Source: Candidatus Planktophila versatilis
GTDB lineage: Bacteria > Actinomycetota > Actinomycetes > Nanopelagicales > Nanopelagicaceae
NCBI RefSeq assembly: GCF_002288265.1
Contig: NZ_CP016778.1
Location: forward strand, 496,001-560,000
Direction: 5' to 3'
Length of the DNA stretch: 64,000 nt
This document shows, piece after piece, positions 37,109 to 45,444 of this stretch (its first letter is position 1; the number at the start of each line of letters is the position of its first letter). Made by a program: the position numbers and the translations under genes. A model generated the notes under the pieces. The model saw only the letters and a list, made by a program, of their open reading frames with translations, made no database searches and was not told the DNA's origin.

Positions 37109-37878
37109 GTCTTTCCGTACGAATCATTCCGTGCCTTGATGTCACTGATGGACGAGTGGTGAAGGGAGTTAACTTCACAGATCTTGTAGATGCGGGTGAT
37201 CCGGTAGAAATGGCTGCGCTCTATAACAAAGAGGGCGCTGATGAACTCACCTTCTTAGATATTTCTGCAAGTGTTGCCGGGCGCGAAACAACTCTTGATG
37301 TGGTGCGCCGAACTGCCGAACAAGTTTTTATTCCACTGACGGTAGGCGGCGGTATTCGCACGGTGGAAGATGTGGACCGCTTACTACGTGCCGGTGCGGA
37401 TAAAATCAGTATCAATACTGCCGCGATTGCTAGACCAGAACTCATCTCTGAAATTGCAGATCGTTTTGGTTCGCAAGTTCTTGTGATCTCTATCGATGCC
37501 CGCCGGGCACGAACTGAATCCGGTTTTGAAGTAACAACTCATGGCGGTCGCCAGAGTGCTGGTATTGATGCACTTACCTGGGTTGAAAAAGCGTGCGCAC
37601 TAGGAGTCGGTGAAATATTGCTCAACTCAATGGATGCCGATGGAACTCGCGCCGGGTATGACATCGGAATGATCAAGGCAGTGCGAGCCGTGTCAAAGGT
37701 TCCTCTGATTGCAAGTGGAGGGGCGGGAACCCTGGAAGACTTCAGCGCCGCGCTGGATGCTGGGGCCGATGCCCTTCTTGCAGCAAGCGTCTTTCACTTT
37801 GGGGTGCATCGCATCGGGGATGTGAAGAAATATCTGACTGCTCATAATTATTCGGTGCGCAATACCCAGAGCGCGTAA
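37105..37878 (+). CDS. hisF: Imidazole glycerol phosphate synthase cyclase subunit
   Basis: 257-residue barrel: [16 protein letters not shown] (catalytic Asp about 11), [38 protein letters not shown] (second Asp) and [13 protein letters not shown]. Works with HisH to make IGP and AICAR. ATGA overlap with priA. Confidence 0.95.
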   Translation: MSLSVRIIPCLDVTDGRVVKGVNFTDLVDAGDPVEMAALYNKEGADELTFLDISASVAGRETTLDVVRRTAEQVFIPLTVGGGIRTVEDVDRLLRAGADKISINTAAIARPELISEIADRFGSQVLVISIDARRARTESGFEVTTHGGRQSAGIDALTWVEKACALGVGEILLNSMDADGTRAGYDIGMIKAVRAVSKVPLIASGGAGTLEDFSAALDAGADALLAASVFHFGVHRIGDVKKYLTAHNYSVRNTQSA

Positions 37879-37880
37879 GG

Positions 37881-37886
37881 CAGAAT
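37881..37886 (+). promoter_or_regulatory. -10-like CAGAAT before hisI
   Basis: CAGAAT then 6 nt then ATG 37893. It matches TAnnnT except for the first base, and no Shine-Dalgarno is visible. Could start a second transcript covering hisI and the trp genes. Confidence 0.4.
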
Positions 37887-37892
37887 GAGCAC

Positions 37893-38237
37893 ATGAGAGC
37901 TGAACTTTCCCCAGAAATACTCGCGCTCTTAAAAGACCCGACAACACTGATTCCTGCGATTGCCCAAGATGTTAATACCCGAGAAGTACTCATGCTTGCC
38001 TATATGAATACCGAAGCACTCGCGTTGACTCTTGCAACCGGCAAGGCAACTTACTTTTCCCGAAGTCGCAATGAGATTTGGGTTAAAGGGGAGACATCGG
38101 GTCATACCCAGATGGTGCATGCGGTGGCACTTGATTGTGATGGCGATGCACTTCTGATTACCGTCGACCAAGTGGGGGCCGCCTGTCACACCGGTGACCA
38201 GACTTGCTTTCACCAAAGCCTTGGTGATTTCTCATGA
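37893..38237 (+). CDS. hisI: Phosphoribosyl-AMP cyclohydrolase
   Basis: 114 residues of the stand-alone cyclohydrolase domain: [34 protein letters not shown], and the zinc ligands in [19 protein letters not shown] and C-x6-C spacing towards the end. No HisE fusion. Overlaps trpE by 4 bp, joining the his and trp segments. Confidence 0.95.
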   Translation: MRAELSPEILALLKDPTTLIPAIAQDVNTREVLMLAYMNTEALALTLATGKATYFSRSRNEIWVKGETSGHTQMVHAVALDCDGDALLITVDQVGAACHTGDQTCFHQSLGDFS

Positions 38238-39715
38238 AAATTGAAGAATTTCGCAAGCACGCACAATCTCACAATGTCATTCCGGTTTATCGAAAACTTC
38301 TTGCTGATGGCGAAACGCCACTTAATATTTATAAGAAGTTAGCTCAAAATAAGCCCGGGACCTTTCTGCTGGAGTCGGCAGAGCACGGGGGAGTATGGTC
38401 CCGATATTCATTTATCGGTGTGAAAAGTCAGACCACGCTGACCGAAAAAGATGGACAAGCGCTCTGGATTGGAAAACCTCCAGTGGGAGTCCCGACTGGA
38501 GTTGATCCACTGACAGCGCTACGTCAAAGTGTTGCCCATTTAAAGTCACCAAAAATTGAAGGCCTACCAACACTTACCGGTGGACTCGTTGGTTATATGG
38601 GCTATGACGCAGTGCGAAGACTAGAGAAGTTGCCGACAAGTTCTGCGCGCGATATTGAACTACCTGAAATCGCCTTCATGCTCACCAGTGATCTAGTTGT
38701 CATGGATCACTCAGATGGCACCATCATCTTGATTGCCAATGCAATCAACTGGGATGGATCAAGTGAGCGAGTCGATGATTCATATCTTGATGCAGTCTCT
38801 CGCTTAGACCGGATGCAAAAGGAGCTACTCGGTCCTATCGCTGGGGACGTGTCGGCCCTTCCTTCGTTTGATAAACCTATCTTTGATCGCAATATGAGCG
38901 AGCAGGATTTCAAAAGCAAGGTGGAAATCGCAAAGGAAGAGATTCGAGCTGGTGAGGCATTCCAAATAGTTCTCTCGCAGAGATTTGCTATGCCAACCTC
39001 AGCTGATGCGCTAGATATCTATCGCATGTTGCGCCTTAATAACCCCAGCCCATATATGTATCTCTTTAGATTTGAAGATGGATATGACGTTGTTGGTTCA
39101 AGTCCGGAAGCACTTGTGAAAGTGACCGGTAAGCAAGTGATGGTGCACCCCATTGCGGGAACTCGCAAACGCTCTGACTCTATTGAAGAAGATGTGCGAT
39201 TAGGTGAAGAGTTACTGGCAGACCCCAAGGAGCGGGCAGAACATTTGATGTTGGTAGATCTGGGACGTAATGATTTAGGCCGCATCTGTGCACCTGGTTC
39301 AGTTGAAGTCATTGACTTCATGCATATCGAGCGGTATTCCCATGTGATGCACATTGTTTCTACCGTCGTGGGCGAACTTGCAAGTGATAAGTCACCGATT
39401 GACGCACTCTTTTCAGTCTTTCCTGCTGGAACACTTTCCGGAGCCCCGAAGCCACGTGCGATGGAGATTATTGAATCCCTTGAGCCCACACGTCGCGCGC
39501 TCTATGGTGGAGCAATCGGATACTTTGATTTCACCGGCAATATTGATACCTGTATCGCCATTCGAACAGCGCTGGTGCATAACGGGATCGCATATGTGCA
39601 AGCTGGCGCCGGAATTGTTGCGGACTCTGATCCCACTGCCGAAAATGATGAGACCCTTAATAAGGCAGCGGCTGTTTTGGGCGCTATCGCAGCTGCCAAT
39701 GAGATGAAGCGATAG
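38234..39715 (+). CDS. trpE: Anthranilate synthase component I
   Basis: 493 residues. The N-terminal [18 protein letters not shown] region carries the LLES feedback-binding motif for tryptophan. The chorismate-utilising domain has [27 protein letters not shown] and [12 protein letters not shown]. No trpG or trpD follows, so the glutaminase and phosphoribosyltransferase are encoded elsewhere. Confidence 0.95.
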   Translation: MKIEEFRKHAQSHNVIPVYRKLLADGETPLNIYKKLAQNKPGTFLLESAEHGGVWSRYSFIGVKSQTTLTEKDGQALWIGKPPVGVPTGVDPLTALRQSVAHLKSPKIEGLPTLTGGLVGYMGYDAVRRLEKLPTSSARDIELPEIAFMLTSDLVVMDHSDGTIILIANAINWDGSSERVDDSYLDAVSRLDRMQKELLGPIAGDVSALPSFDKPIFDRNMSEQDFKSKVEIAKEEIRAGEAFQIVLSQRFAMPTSADALDIYRMLRLNNPSPYMYLFRFEDGYDVVGSSPEALVKVTGKQVMVHPIAGTRKRSDSIEEDVRLGEELLADPKERAEHLMLVDLGRNDLGRICAPGSVEVIDFMHIERYSHVMHIVSTVVGELASDKSPIDALFSVFPAGTLSGAPKPRAMEIIESLEPTRRALYGGAIGYFDFTGNIDTCIAIRTALVHNGIAYVQAGAGIVADSDPTAENDETLNKAAAVLGAIAAANEMKR

Positions 39716-39720
39716 AAACG

Positions 39721-39876
39721 GTGAAAATTCTTATCTCACTAATCTGCGTGGCAACGATTGCCATTATTCTCAGTCGCAGACTTCGACTCTCAACTCGGTA
39801 TGAGCGAGCTCCGCGAACTCTCACCCAGTGGAACGCACTGGATAAAGGCATCGATCCCACAGAGGAAAAGCAATGA
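39721..39876 (+). CDS. 51-residue membrane peptide, apparent relict of the Trp-associated membrane protein
   Basis: GTG-started ORF of 51 codons exactly filling the trpE-trpC gap and overlapping the trpC start (CAATGA). It has one transmembrane helix (KILISLICVATIAIILS), a basic stop-transfer (RRLRL), then RYERAPRTLTQWNALDKGIDPT. The tail resembles the C-terminus of the roughly 200-residue Trp-biosynthesis-associated membrane proteins (TIGR02234) found at the same place in other actinobacteria, as I remember them. If so, only the last helix and tail survive. Function unknown. Confidence 0.62.
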   Translation: MKILISLICVATIAIILSRRLRLSTRYERAPRTLTQWNALDKGIDPTEEKQ

Positions 39877-40646
39877 GCGTTCTTGATTCAATTATTGAGG
39901 GCGTCCGTGAAGATCTTGCCATGCGTCGACTGCCGCTATCGCAGATTCATGAAGCGATGGAGAATGCAGCGAAACCATTAGATGCTTACGCATTCCTTTC
40001 ACAATCTGAGATGAATGTGATTGCTGAAGTAAAGCGATCTTCTCCTAGTAAGGGTGCACTTGCACCCATTACAGATCCAGCTGCACTAGCAGAGCAATAT
40101 CAAGAAGCGGGTGCATCTGCTGTCAGCGTTCTTACAGAGCGTCGTCGCTTTGCCGGCTCACTTGAAGATCTCGATGCGGTGCGGGCGCGCGTGACTATTC
40201 CAGTGCTTCGCAAAGACTTTATGGTTGATGAGTATCAATTCCTAGAAGCACGGGCACATGCCGCCGATATTGTGCTTCTTATTGTTGCTGCTCTTTCTCG
40301 TTCTCAACTCAAAGATTTCTATGACCTCTCCTGCGAACTTGGGATGGCCTCACTGATTGAAGTTCACACTGCGCAAGAGCTAGAAAGTGCGATGGAGATT
40401 TCACCGCGCATGATTGGCATCAATTCTCGCAACCTTAAGACTCTCGATGTCGATACCCGGGCCTTCGCTGATCTCATCCCGCAGATTCCCGATGAGATTA
40501 TCCGAGTGGCCGAGTCTGGAATCTCGAGCCGAAGTGATGTTCAGGGTGCGCAAAACTGTGGAGCTTCTGTGATATTGGTCGGTGAAGCGCTGGTTAAGTC
40601 TGGGGATCCGATTTCTGCGATGCAGGAGTTGCTGGGTCGCCGGTAG
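39873..40646 (+). CDS. trpC: Indole-3-glycerol phosphate synthase
   Basis: 257-residue barrel: [16 protein letters not shown] (substrate-binding Lys), [51 protein letters not shown] and [12 protein letters not shown]. Converts CdRP to indole-glycerol phosphate. Not fused to TrpF. ATG overlaps the stop of the small membrane-peptide gene. Its TAG stop forms the start of the trpB -10 box. Confidence 0.95.
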   Translation: MSVLDSIIEGVREDLAMRRLPLSQIHEAMENAAKPLDAYAFLSQSEMNVIAEVKRSSPSKGALAPITDPAALAEQYQEAGASAVSVLTERRRFAGSLEDLDAVRARVTIPVLRKDFMVDEYQFLEARAHAADIVLLIVAALSRSQLKDFYDLSCELGMASLIEVHTAQELESAMEISPRMIGINSRNLKTLDVDTRAFADLIPQIPDEIIRVAESGISSRSDVQGAQNCGASVILVGEALVKSGDPISAMQELLGRR

Positions 40647-40649
40647 TCT
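40644..40649 (+). promoter_or_regulatory. -10 box TAGTCT for trpB, fused to the trpC stop codon
   Basis: trpC ends in TAG (40644-40646), which continues as TAGTCT; 7 nt later is the trpB ATG at 40657. No Shine-Dalgarno. Confidence 0.5.
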
Positions 40650-40656
40650 TGGGCTT

Positions 40657-41865
40657 ATGACTACGACTGCCGAGAACGCGCTAGCCGAGATAGCCGGACA
40701 TTTTGGTCCCTATGGCGGTCGTTTCGTTCCCGAAGCACTGATCGGTGCACTGGAAGAGTTAGATGCGGCGAGAATTTTTGCCCAAACCGATCCAACTTTT
40801 ATCGCCGAATTAGCAGAGCTACATCGCACTTACACCGGTCGTCCCAGCATCATTACAGAGGCAAAAAGATTCGCTGAGCATGCAGGTGGAGCGCGAATTC
40901 TGCTCAAGCGAGAAGATCTCAATCACACTGGAAGTCATAAAATAAATAACGTTTTAGGTCAAGCACTTCTGACAAAGCGAATGGGCAAGAAACGCATTAT
41001 TGCTGAGACCGGTGCCGGTCAACATGGTGTTGCTTCAGCAACTGCTGCTGCATTGATGGGTCTTGAATGTGTTGTCTACATGGGCGAAGAAGATACAAGA
41101 CGTCAATCACTGAATGTTGCGCGCATGAAGTTACTTGGCGCCGAAGTTATTCCAGTGACGTCTGGTTCTCGCACACTCAAAGATGCAATTAACGAAGCAA
41201 TGCGCGATTGGGTAACCAATGTTGAGACAACGCATTACATGCTGGGCACAGTAGCCGGACCGCATCCATTCCCATCTATGGTCCGTGATTTTCATAAAAT
41301 TATCGGCGAAGAATCTCGCGAACAAGTACTAGCGTTGACTGGGAGATTGCCAGATGCTGTCATGGCATGCGTGGGTGGTGGATCTAATGCAATTGGAATT
41401 TTCCATCGCTTTATTTCAGATGAATCTGTACGACTGATTGGTTTAGAAGCAGCAGGAGATGGTGTTGAAACTGGTCGACATGCAGCGACCATCACTGGTG
41501 GATCACCTGGCGTGCTCCACGGAAATCGAACTTATGTATTACAAGATGCCAATGGACAGACAATTGAATCTCATTCGATTTCGGCGGGTCTTGATTATCC
41601 GGGTGTGGGCCCAGAACATGCCTACCTTCATGACTTAGGTAGAGCGGAATACCGAGCTATCACTGACGCGCAGGCGATGGAAGCTTTCTCACTTCTTTCA
41701 AAGACTGAGGGAATCATTCCTGCGATTGAAACAGCACATGCTCTGGCTGGTGCAATGCAGGTGGGTAAAGAACTTGGTCCTGATGCAATTATTCTGATTA
41801 ATCTCTCTGGCCGCGGAGATAAAGATGTGCAAACTGCGGCGCAGTATTTTGGAATTCCACTCTAA
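40657..41865 (+). CDS. trpB: Tryptophan synthase beta chain
   Basis: 402-residue PLP enzyme. [20 protein letters not shown] at the start, [16 protein letters not shown] with the PLP Lys about 95, [10 protein letters not shown] and VGGGSNAIG for phosphate binding. Condenses indole with serine. The ATG at 40657 begins the conserved region; in-frame sequence upstream overlaps trpC. Directly abuts trpA. Confidence 0.95.
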   Translation: MTTTAENALAEIAGHFGPYGGRFVPEALIGALEELDAARIFAQTDPTFIAELAELHRTYTGRPSIITEAKRFAEHAGGARILLKREDLNHTGSHKINNVLGQALLTKRMGKKRIIAETGAGQHGVASATAAALMGLECVVYMGEEDTRRQSLNVARMKLLGAEVIPVTSGSRTLKDAINEAMRDWVTNVETTHYMLGTVAGPHPFPSMVRDFHKIIGEESREQVLALTGRLPDAVMACVGGGSNAIGIFHRFISDESVRLIGLEAAGDGVETGRHAATITGGSPGVLHGNRTYVLQDANGQTIESHSISAGLDYPGVGPEHAYLHDLGRAEYRAITDAQAMEAFSLLSKTEGIIPAIETAHALAGAMQVGKELGPDAIILINLSGRGDKDVQTAAQYFGIPL

Positions 41866-42669
41866 ATGAGCACACCGCTTGAAACCCTTTTCACCACTGT
41901 TCGCAGCGAAAATCGCGCAGCGCTTATTGCTTACATCCCGGCAGGTTTTCCCACTCAAGAGGGATGCAAAAAGGTAATTCAAGCATTTGTCGATGGTGGC
42001 GTTGATGCAATCGAAATCGGTTTTCCCTATAGCGATCCAGTGATGGATGGCCCAACGATCCAAGCTGCAGCCGATAGGGCGTTATCGCAGGGCACTGGGG
42101 CGAAGGAAGTTTTCGAAGCACTCAAGCACGCCACAGATTTAGGTGTGCCAGCAGTTGTGATGACATATTGGAACCCGATCGAAAAATACGGAGTAGAAAA
42201 GTTTGCCCAAGCGATTTCAGACAACGGTGGCTCTGGTGTTATTACTCCCGATTTAACTATAGAAGAATCAGCAGCCTGGACGGCCGCCGTTGCTCAAAGT
42301 GAAATTAACTCAATCTACGTTGTTGCACCAAGCACGAAAGATGCACGGCTTGCCAGTGTGACTGATCATTGCAGTGGTTTTGTCTATGCGGCTTCACTGA
42401 TGGGTGTGACTGGAACACGCACAAGTGTTTCATCCGGTGCGCCAGATCTCGTTGCTCGGATTCGAAAGAGTACGGATACGGCGGTGGCGGTGGGACTCGG
42501 TGTTTCCACGAGAGAGCAAGCCAAGGGCGTGGCAGGGTATGCCGACGGCGTAATTGTCGGCTCAGCATTTATCAATAAACTTTTGGAGTCAGAAGATGAA
42601 GCAAGTGGTTTAATTGCTGTGCGTGAACTAGCGGAACAACTAGCACAAGGAGTACGTGAGGGACGATGA
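41866..42669 (+). CDS. trpA: Tryptophan synthase alpha chain
   Basis: 267-residue barrel: YIPAGFPTQEGC, AIEIGFPYSDPVMDGPTIQ (catalytic Glu and Asp), MTYWNPIEKYG, GVITPDLTIEE and YAASLMGVTGTR. Cleaves indole-glycerol phosphate and passes indole to TrpB. ATG immediately follows the trpB stop and the end overlaps the next gene by 4 bp. Confidence 0.95.
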   Translation: MSTPLETLFTTVRSENRAALIAYIPAGFPTQEGCKKVIQAFVDGGVDAIEIGFPYSDPVMDGPTIQAAADRALSQGTGAKEVFEALKHATDLGVPAVVMTYWNPIEKYGVEKFAQAISDNGGSGVITPDLTIEESAAWTAAVAQSEINSIYVVAPSTKDARLASVTDHCSGFVYAASLMGVTGTRTSVSSGAPDLVARIRKSTDTAVAVGLGVSTREQAKGVAGYADGVIVGSAFINKLLESEDEASGLIAVRELAEQLAQGVREGR

Positions 42670-43145
42670 AAGCATTTATGCCGTGGTTAGGTCTCGCTGC
42701 ACGATTGACTCTAGGTGGAGTTCTACTTGTTGCCGGATTCCTAAAATACGATGAGGTAGATAAATCGCAGATGGCTGTGCGAGCCTACGAGATGCTTCCT
42801 GTCGCTCTAGCTAATTTCATCGGCATAGTTCTGCCATTCGCTGAAATCGGGATGGGTTTGCTTCTGATCCTCGGCGCAGCTACTCGAATCACAGCAGCGC
42901 TCAGCGCCTTGCTCATGGTGGTCTTTGTTATTGGCATCTCACAGGCGTGGGCGCGAGGCCTTTCTATCGACTGTGGCTGCTTTGGAGGGGGAGGCCAGGT
43001 TGAGCCTGGAACTGCGAATTACATCACTCCACTGCTACGAGACACCGGCCTATTGGCCCTTGGGATTTATCTTTTTCGCTATCCACAAAGTAAATTTAGC
43101 CTTGATAAATCGTCGCAGAAACTGATTCTAGAAAAAGGGATATGA
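42666..43145 (+). CDS. MauE/DoxX-like membrane redox protein
   Basis: 159 residues, four hydrophobic helices. GLAARLTLGGVLLVAGFLKYDE at the start and a cysteine pair in LSIDCGCFGGGG at about 100-111 match MauE-type proteins, thought to reoxidise or drive a partner thiol oxidoreductase in the membrane. It lies directly before a DsbA-like gene, so a disulfide-forming pair is the natural reading, in place of DsbB/VKOR. Confidence 0.8.
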   Translation: MKAFMPWLGLAARLTLGGVLLVAGFLKYDEVDKSQMAVRAYEMLPVALANFIGIVLPFAEIGMGLLLILGAATRITAALSALLMVVFVIGISQAWARGLSIDCGCFGGGGQVEPGTANYITPLLRDTGLLALGIYLFRYPQSKFSLDKSSQKLILEKGI

Positions 43146-43146
43146 A

Positions 43147-43818
43147 ATGAGCGCGAAGCCACAACCTGGAAAAGATAACTTCACTCGCAACCTTGTTATT
43201 GGTGTTGTACTCGGTGTAGTCCTAATCATGCTCGTACCAACGATTATCTCTAAGCAGACCAAGTTAGCTGCAAAGATTCCAGCGAGTGTTTCCGCAGAGC
43301 GAGGATATGGAATTGTCTTTAATGGTGAACTCACCGGCGTTCCCGTCCTTGATATTTATGAAGATTTCCAATGCCCTAGCTGCGCACGTTTTGAAGGAAC
43401 CCAAGGTCAATACCTTGGCTCAATAATTGAAGATAAGAAGGCAACTGTTGTCTTTCACACTCTCTCATTTCTCGGCCCCGAATCCGTTATCGCCGCCAAT
43501 GCAGCAGCATGCTCGGCCGACGAAGGTAAATTCTTAGCTCTCCACAAGATGCTCTATCAGACTCAGCCTCGAGAAAATTCTGGAGCCTGGACTAATGAAG
43601 CACTTGTTGCAGCCGGTGAATCAGTGGGCATTAAGTCAAAAGAATATGAAAAGTGTGTCAACAATGGCACCTATGCCGATTGGGTGGGTAATGTGCAAGC
43701 CTCCGCTGCACAGAGTGATGTGAATTCAACTCCAACGGTCTTCATCAACGGTAAGGAACTAGATCGCAATGCCTATTACGATCCGGCTCTCTTTATCGCC
43801 GCTGTAGAGCGCGGATAA
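43147..43818 (+). CDS. DsbA-like membrane-anchored thiol:disulfide oxidoreductase
   Basis: 223 residues: N-terminal transmembrane anchor (NLVIGVVLGVVLIMLVP, about 14-30), then an extracytoplasmic thioredoxin-fold domain with active-site CPSC at about 77-80, an inserted helical region, and STPTVFINGKEL with the cis-Pro near the C-terminus. Likely oxidises secreted proteins and is recharged by the MauE-like neighbour. Confidence 0.87.
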   Translation: MSAKPQPGKDNFTRNLVIGVVLGVVLIMLVPTIISKQTKLAAKIPASVSAERGYGIVFNGELTGVPVLDIYEDFQCPSCARFEGTQGQYLGSIIEDKKATVVFHTLSFLGPESVIAANAAACSADEGKFLALHKMLYQTQPRENSGAWTNEALVAAGESVGIKSKEYEKCVNNGTYADWVGNVQASAAQSDVNSTPTVFINGKELDRNAYYDPALFIAAVERG

Positions 43819-43821
43819 TTT

Positions 43822-44628
43822 TTGCGCAGTGCAATTCCAACGCCAACTATTTCGGCGTTTGAAATTGGTCCGCTCACTATCCACTTCTATGCTCTCTGCA
43901 TCATTGCCGGGGTTGCACTCGCAATCTGGTTAGGCAATCGCAGATTTCTCAACTCCTTCCCGCAAGGAGTGGGTGTCGTTGCAGATGTTGCCGTTTTTGC
44001 GATCCCTGCTGGTGTAATCGGTGGCCGTCTCTATCACGTAGTGACATCACCTGATAATTACTTTGGTGCAAATTCTCGGACTCTAGATATCTTCAAAATC
44101 TGGAATGGTGGCCTTGGAATTTGGGGCGCGATTGCACTCGGTAGTGTGATTGCCTTTTTTTACTATAAGAGAATTGCATCGGCGAAAGATTTGCCATCTT
44201 TTGCCTATTTTGCAGATGCACTTGCACCGGGTATTGCAATTGCCCAGGCGATAGGGCGCTGGGGAAATTGGTTTAATGCTGAGCTCTTTGGTCGCCCACT
44301 TGATGCACCGTGGGCACTTTCAATTCCACTGCAATCTCGCCCGGCTGGATATGAAAACTTCGAAACCTTTCACCCCGCATTTCTCTATGAATCACTTTGG
44401 TGCTTTCTTATTGCCGCAGTGTTACTCGCCGCGCGAAAGCGACTAGTCCCAGGATCAATCTTTCTGCTTTACATCACGCTTTACTGCTTCGGGCGATTCT
44501 TCTTTGAAGCTCTACGTATTGATTCGGCACAGTCCTTTGCCGGCCTTCGCCTGAATCAATATGTTGCCGGGTTGTTGTTTCTTGGGGCAGGTGCAGCATT
44601 TCTGAAGTTTTATAGACGGACAAGGTAG
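43822..44628 (+). CDS. lgt: Prolipoprotein diacylglyceryl transferase
   Basis: 268-residue multi-pass membrane enzyme. FYALCIIAGVALAIWLG, GGRLYHV, and the Lgt signature AIGRWGNWFNAELFGRP at about 149-165 are clear. Attaches diacylglycerol to the lipobox cysteine before LspA cleavage. TTG start 3 nt after the previous stop. Its TAG stop is part of the next gene's -10 box. Confidence 0.94.
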   Translation: MRSAIPTPTISAFEIGPLTIHFYALCIIAGVALAIWLGNRRFLNSFPQGVGVVADVAVFAIPAGVIGGRLYHVVTSPDNYFGANSRTLDIFKIWNGGLGIWGAIALGSVIAFFYYKRIASAKDLPSFAYFADALAPGIAIAQAIGRWGNWFNAELFGRPLDAPWALSIPLQSRPAGYENFETFHPAFLYESLWCFLIAAVLLAARKRLVPGSIFLLYITLYCFGRFFFEALRIDSAQSFAGLRLNQYVAGLLFLGAGAAFLKFYRRTR

Positions 44629-44631
44629 GAT
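44626..44631 (+). promoter_or_regulatory. -10 box TAGGAT for the VIT gene, fused to the lgt stop codon
   Basis: lgt stop TAG (44626-44628) continues as TAGGAT, 6 nt before ATG 44638; no Shine-Dalgarno. Confidence 0.52.
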
Positions 44632-44637
44632 TCGCAT

Positions 44638-45351
44638 ATGGCTTTAGAGGATGTATTCCAGCGCAATCTGCATCACCGCACCCACCGTGCCGGTTGGTTG
44701 CGGGCTGCCGTTCTTGGTGCAAACGATGGTTTAGTTTCAACTGCCTCGCTCATGATTGGTGTTGCAGCTGCGCGCGCTGGTGAGCAGAGTTTTCTTATCA
44801 CGGCAGGTGCTGCCGGAATTGCCGCTGGTGCGATGTCGATGGCTGTTGGTGAATATGTCTCGGTTAGATCACAAAATGATATTGAAGAATCAGACAGGCT
44901 CCTGGAGATTGAGCACCTAGCAATTGATCCGGAAGGCGAGTTTGAAGAACTTGTACATATCTATATGGAGCGCGGGCTATCTCGTGAACTTGCGGTGCAG
45001 GTTGTTCATGCCATGCATGAGCGCAATCCATTGGAAGCGCATCTACGCGATGAGCTAGGTCAGCATCCGCATACAAAGGCACGTCCAGTGCAAGCAGCGG
45101 TGGCGTCGGCAATCGCATTTACGTTCGGAGGGTTAATTCCATTTGTGGGCGCATTCGCACCGACCTCCGGAGCAGCCGCATCGAGCATCGTTGGATTCAC
45201 CATCGTAGGTCTGGTAATTACCGGAGTTGTGAGCGCGCGCACAGCTGGGGCAAAGATACTGACCCCGACACTGCGAGTTATTGCGGGTGGCGTGTTGGGT
45301 ATGGCTATCACCGCCGGGATTGGTCACCTCTTACATTTGAGTGGCATCTAA
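44638..45351 (+). CDS. VIT1/CCC1-family metal transporter
   Basis: 237 residues. RAAVLGANDGLVSTASLMIGVAAA and AAGAMSMAVGEYVSVRSQND are the VIT/CCC1 signature; a charged cytoplasmic domain (about 75-140) with acidic and His residues lies between helices 2 and 3, and three C-terminal helices follow. Family members move Fe2+ or Mn2+ out of the cytosol. Probably transcribed from its own leaderless promoter. Confidence 0.87.
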   Translation: MALEDVFQRNLHHRTHRAGWLRAAVLGANDGLVSTASLMIGVAAARAGEQSFLITAGAAGIAAGAMSMAVGEYVSVRSQNDIEESDRLLEIEHLAIDPEGEFEELVHIYMERGLSRELAVQVVHAMHERNPLEAHLRDELGQHPHTKARPVQAAVASAIAFTFGGLIPFVGAFAPTSGAAASSIVGFTIVGLVITGVVSARTAGAKILTPTLRVIAGGVLGMAITAGIGHLLHLSGI

Positions 45352-45444
45352 AGCACCCCCTTGCTACCCTTTTGACCAATAGTTTTTAAGATAGTCGGGC
45401 CAATGATGTCCCTGAGTTAGCTAGAAATAGAGGGGCATCAGCGA

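Noticed and set aside
45352-45444. -35/-10 pair or AmtR/GlnR site before gltB
   Set aside because: TTGACC and TAAGAT are present but at wrong spacing, and no convincing nitrogen-regulator box could be read.
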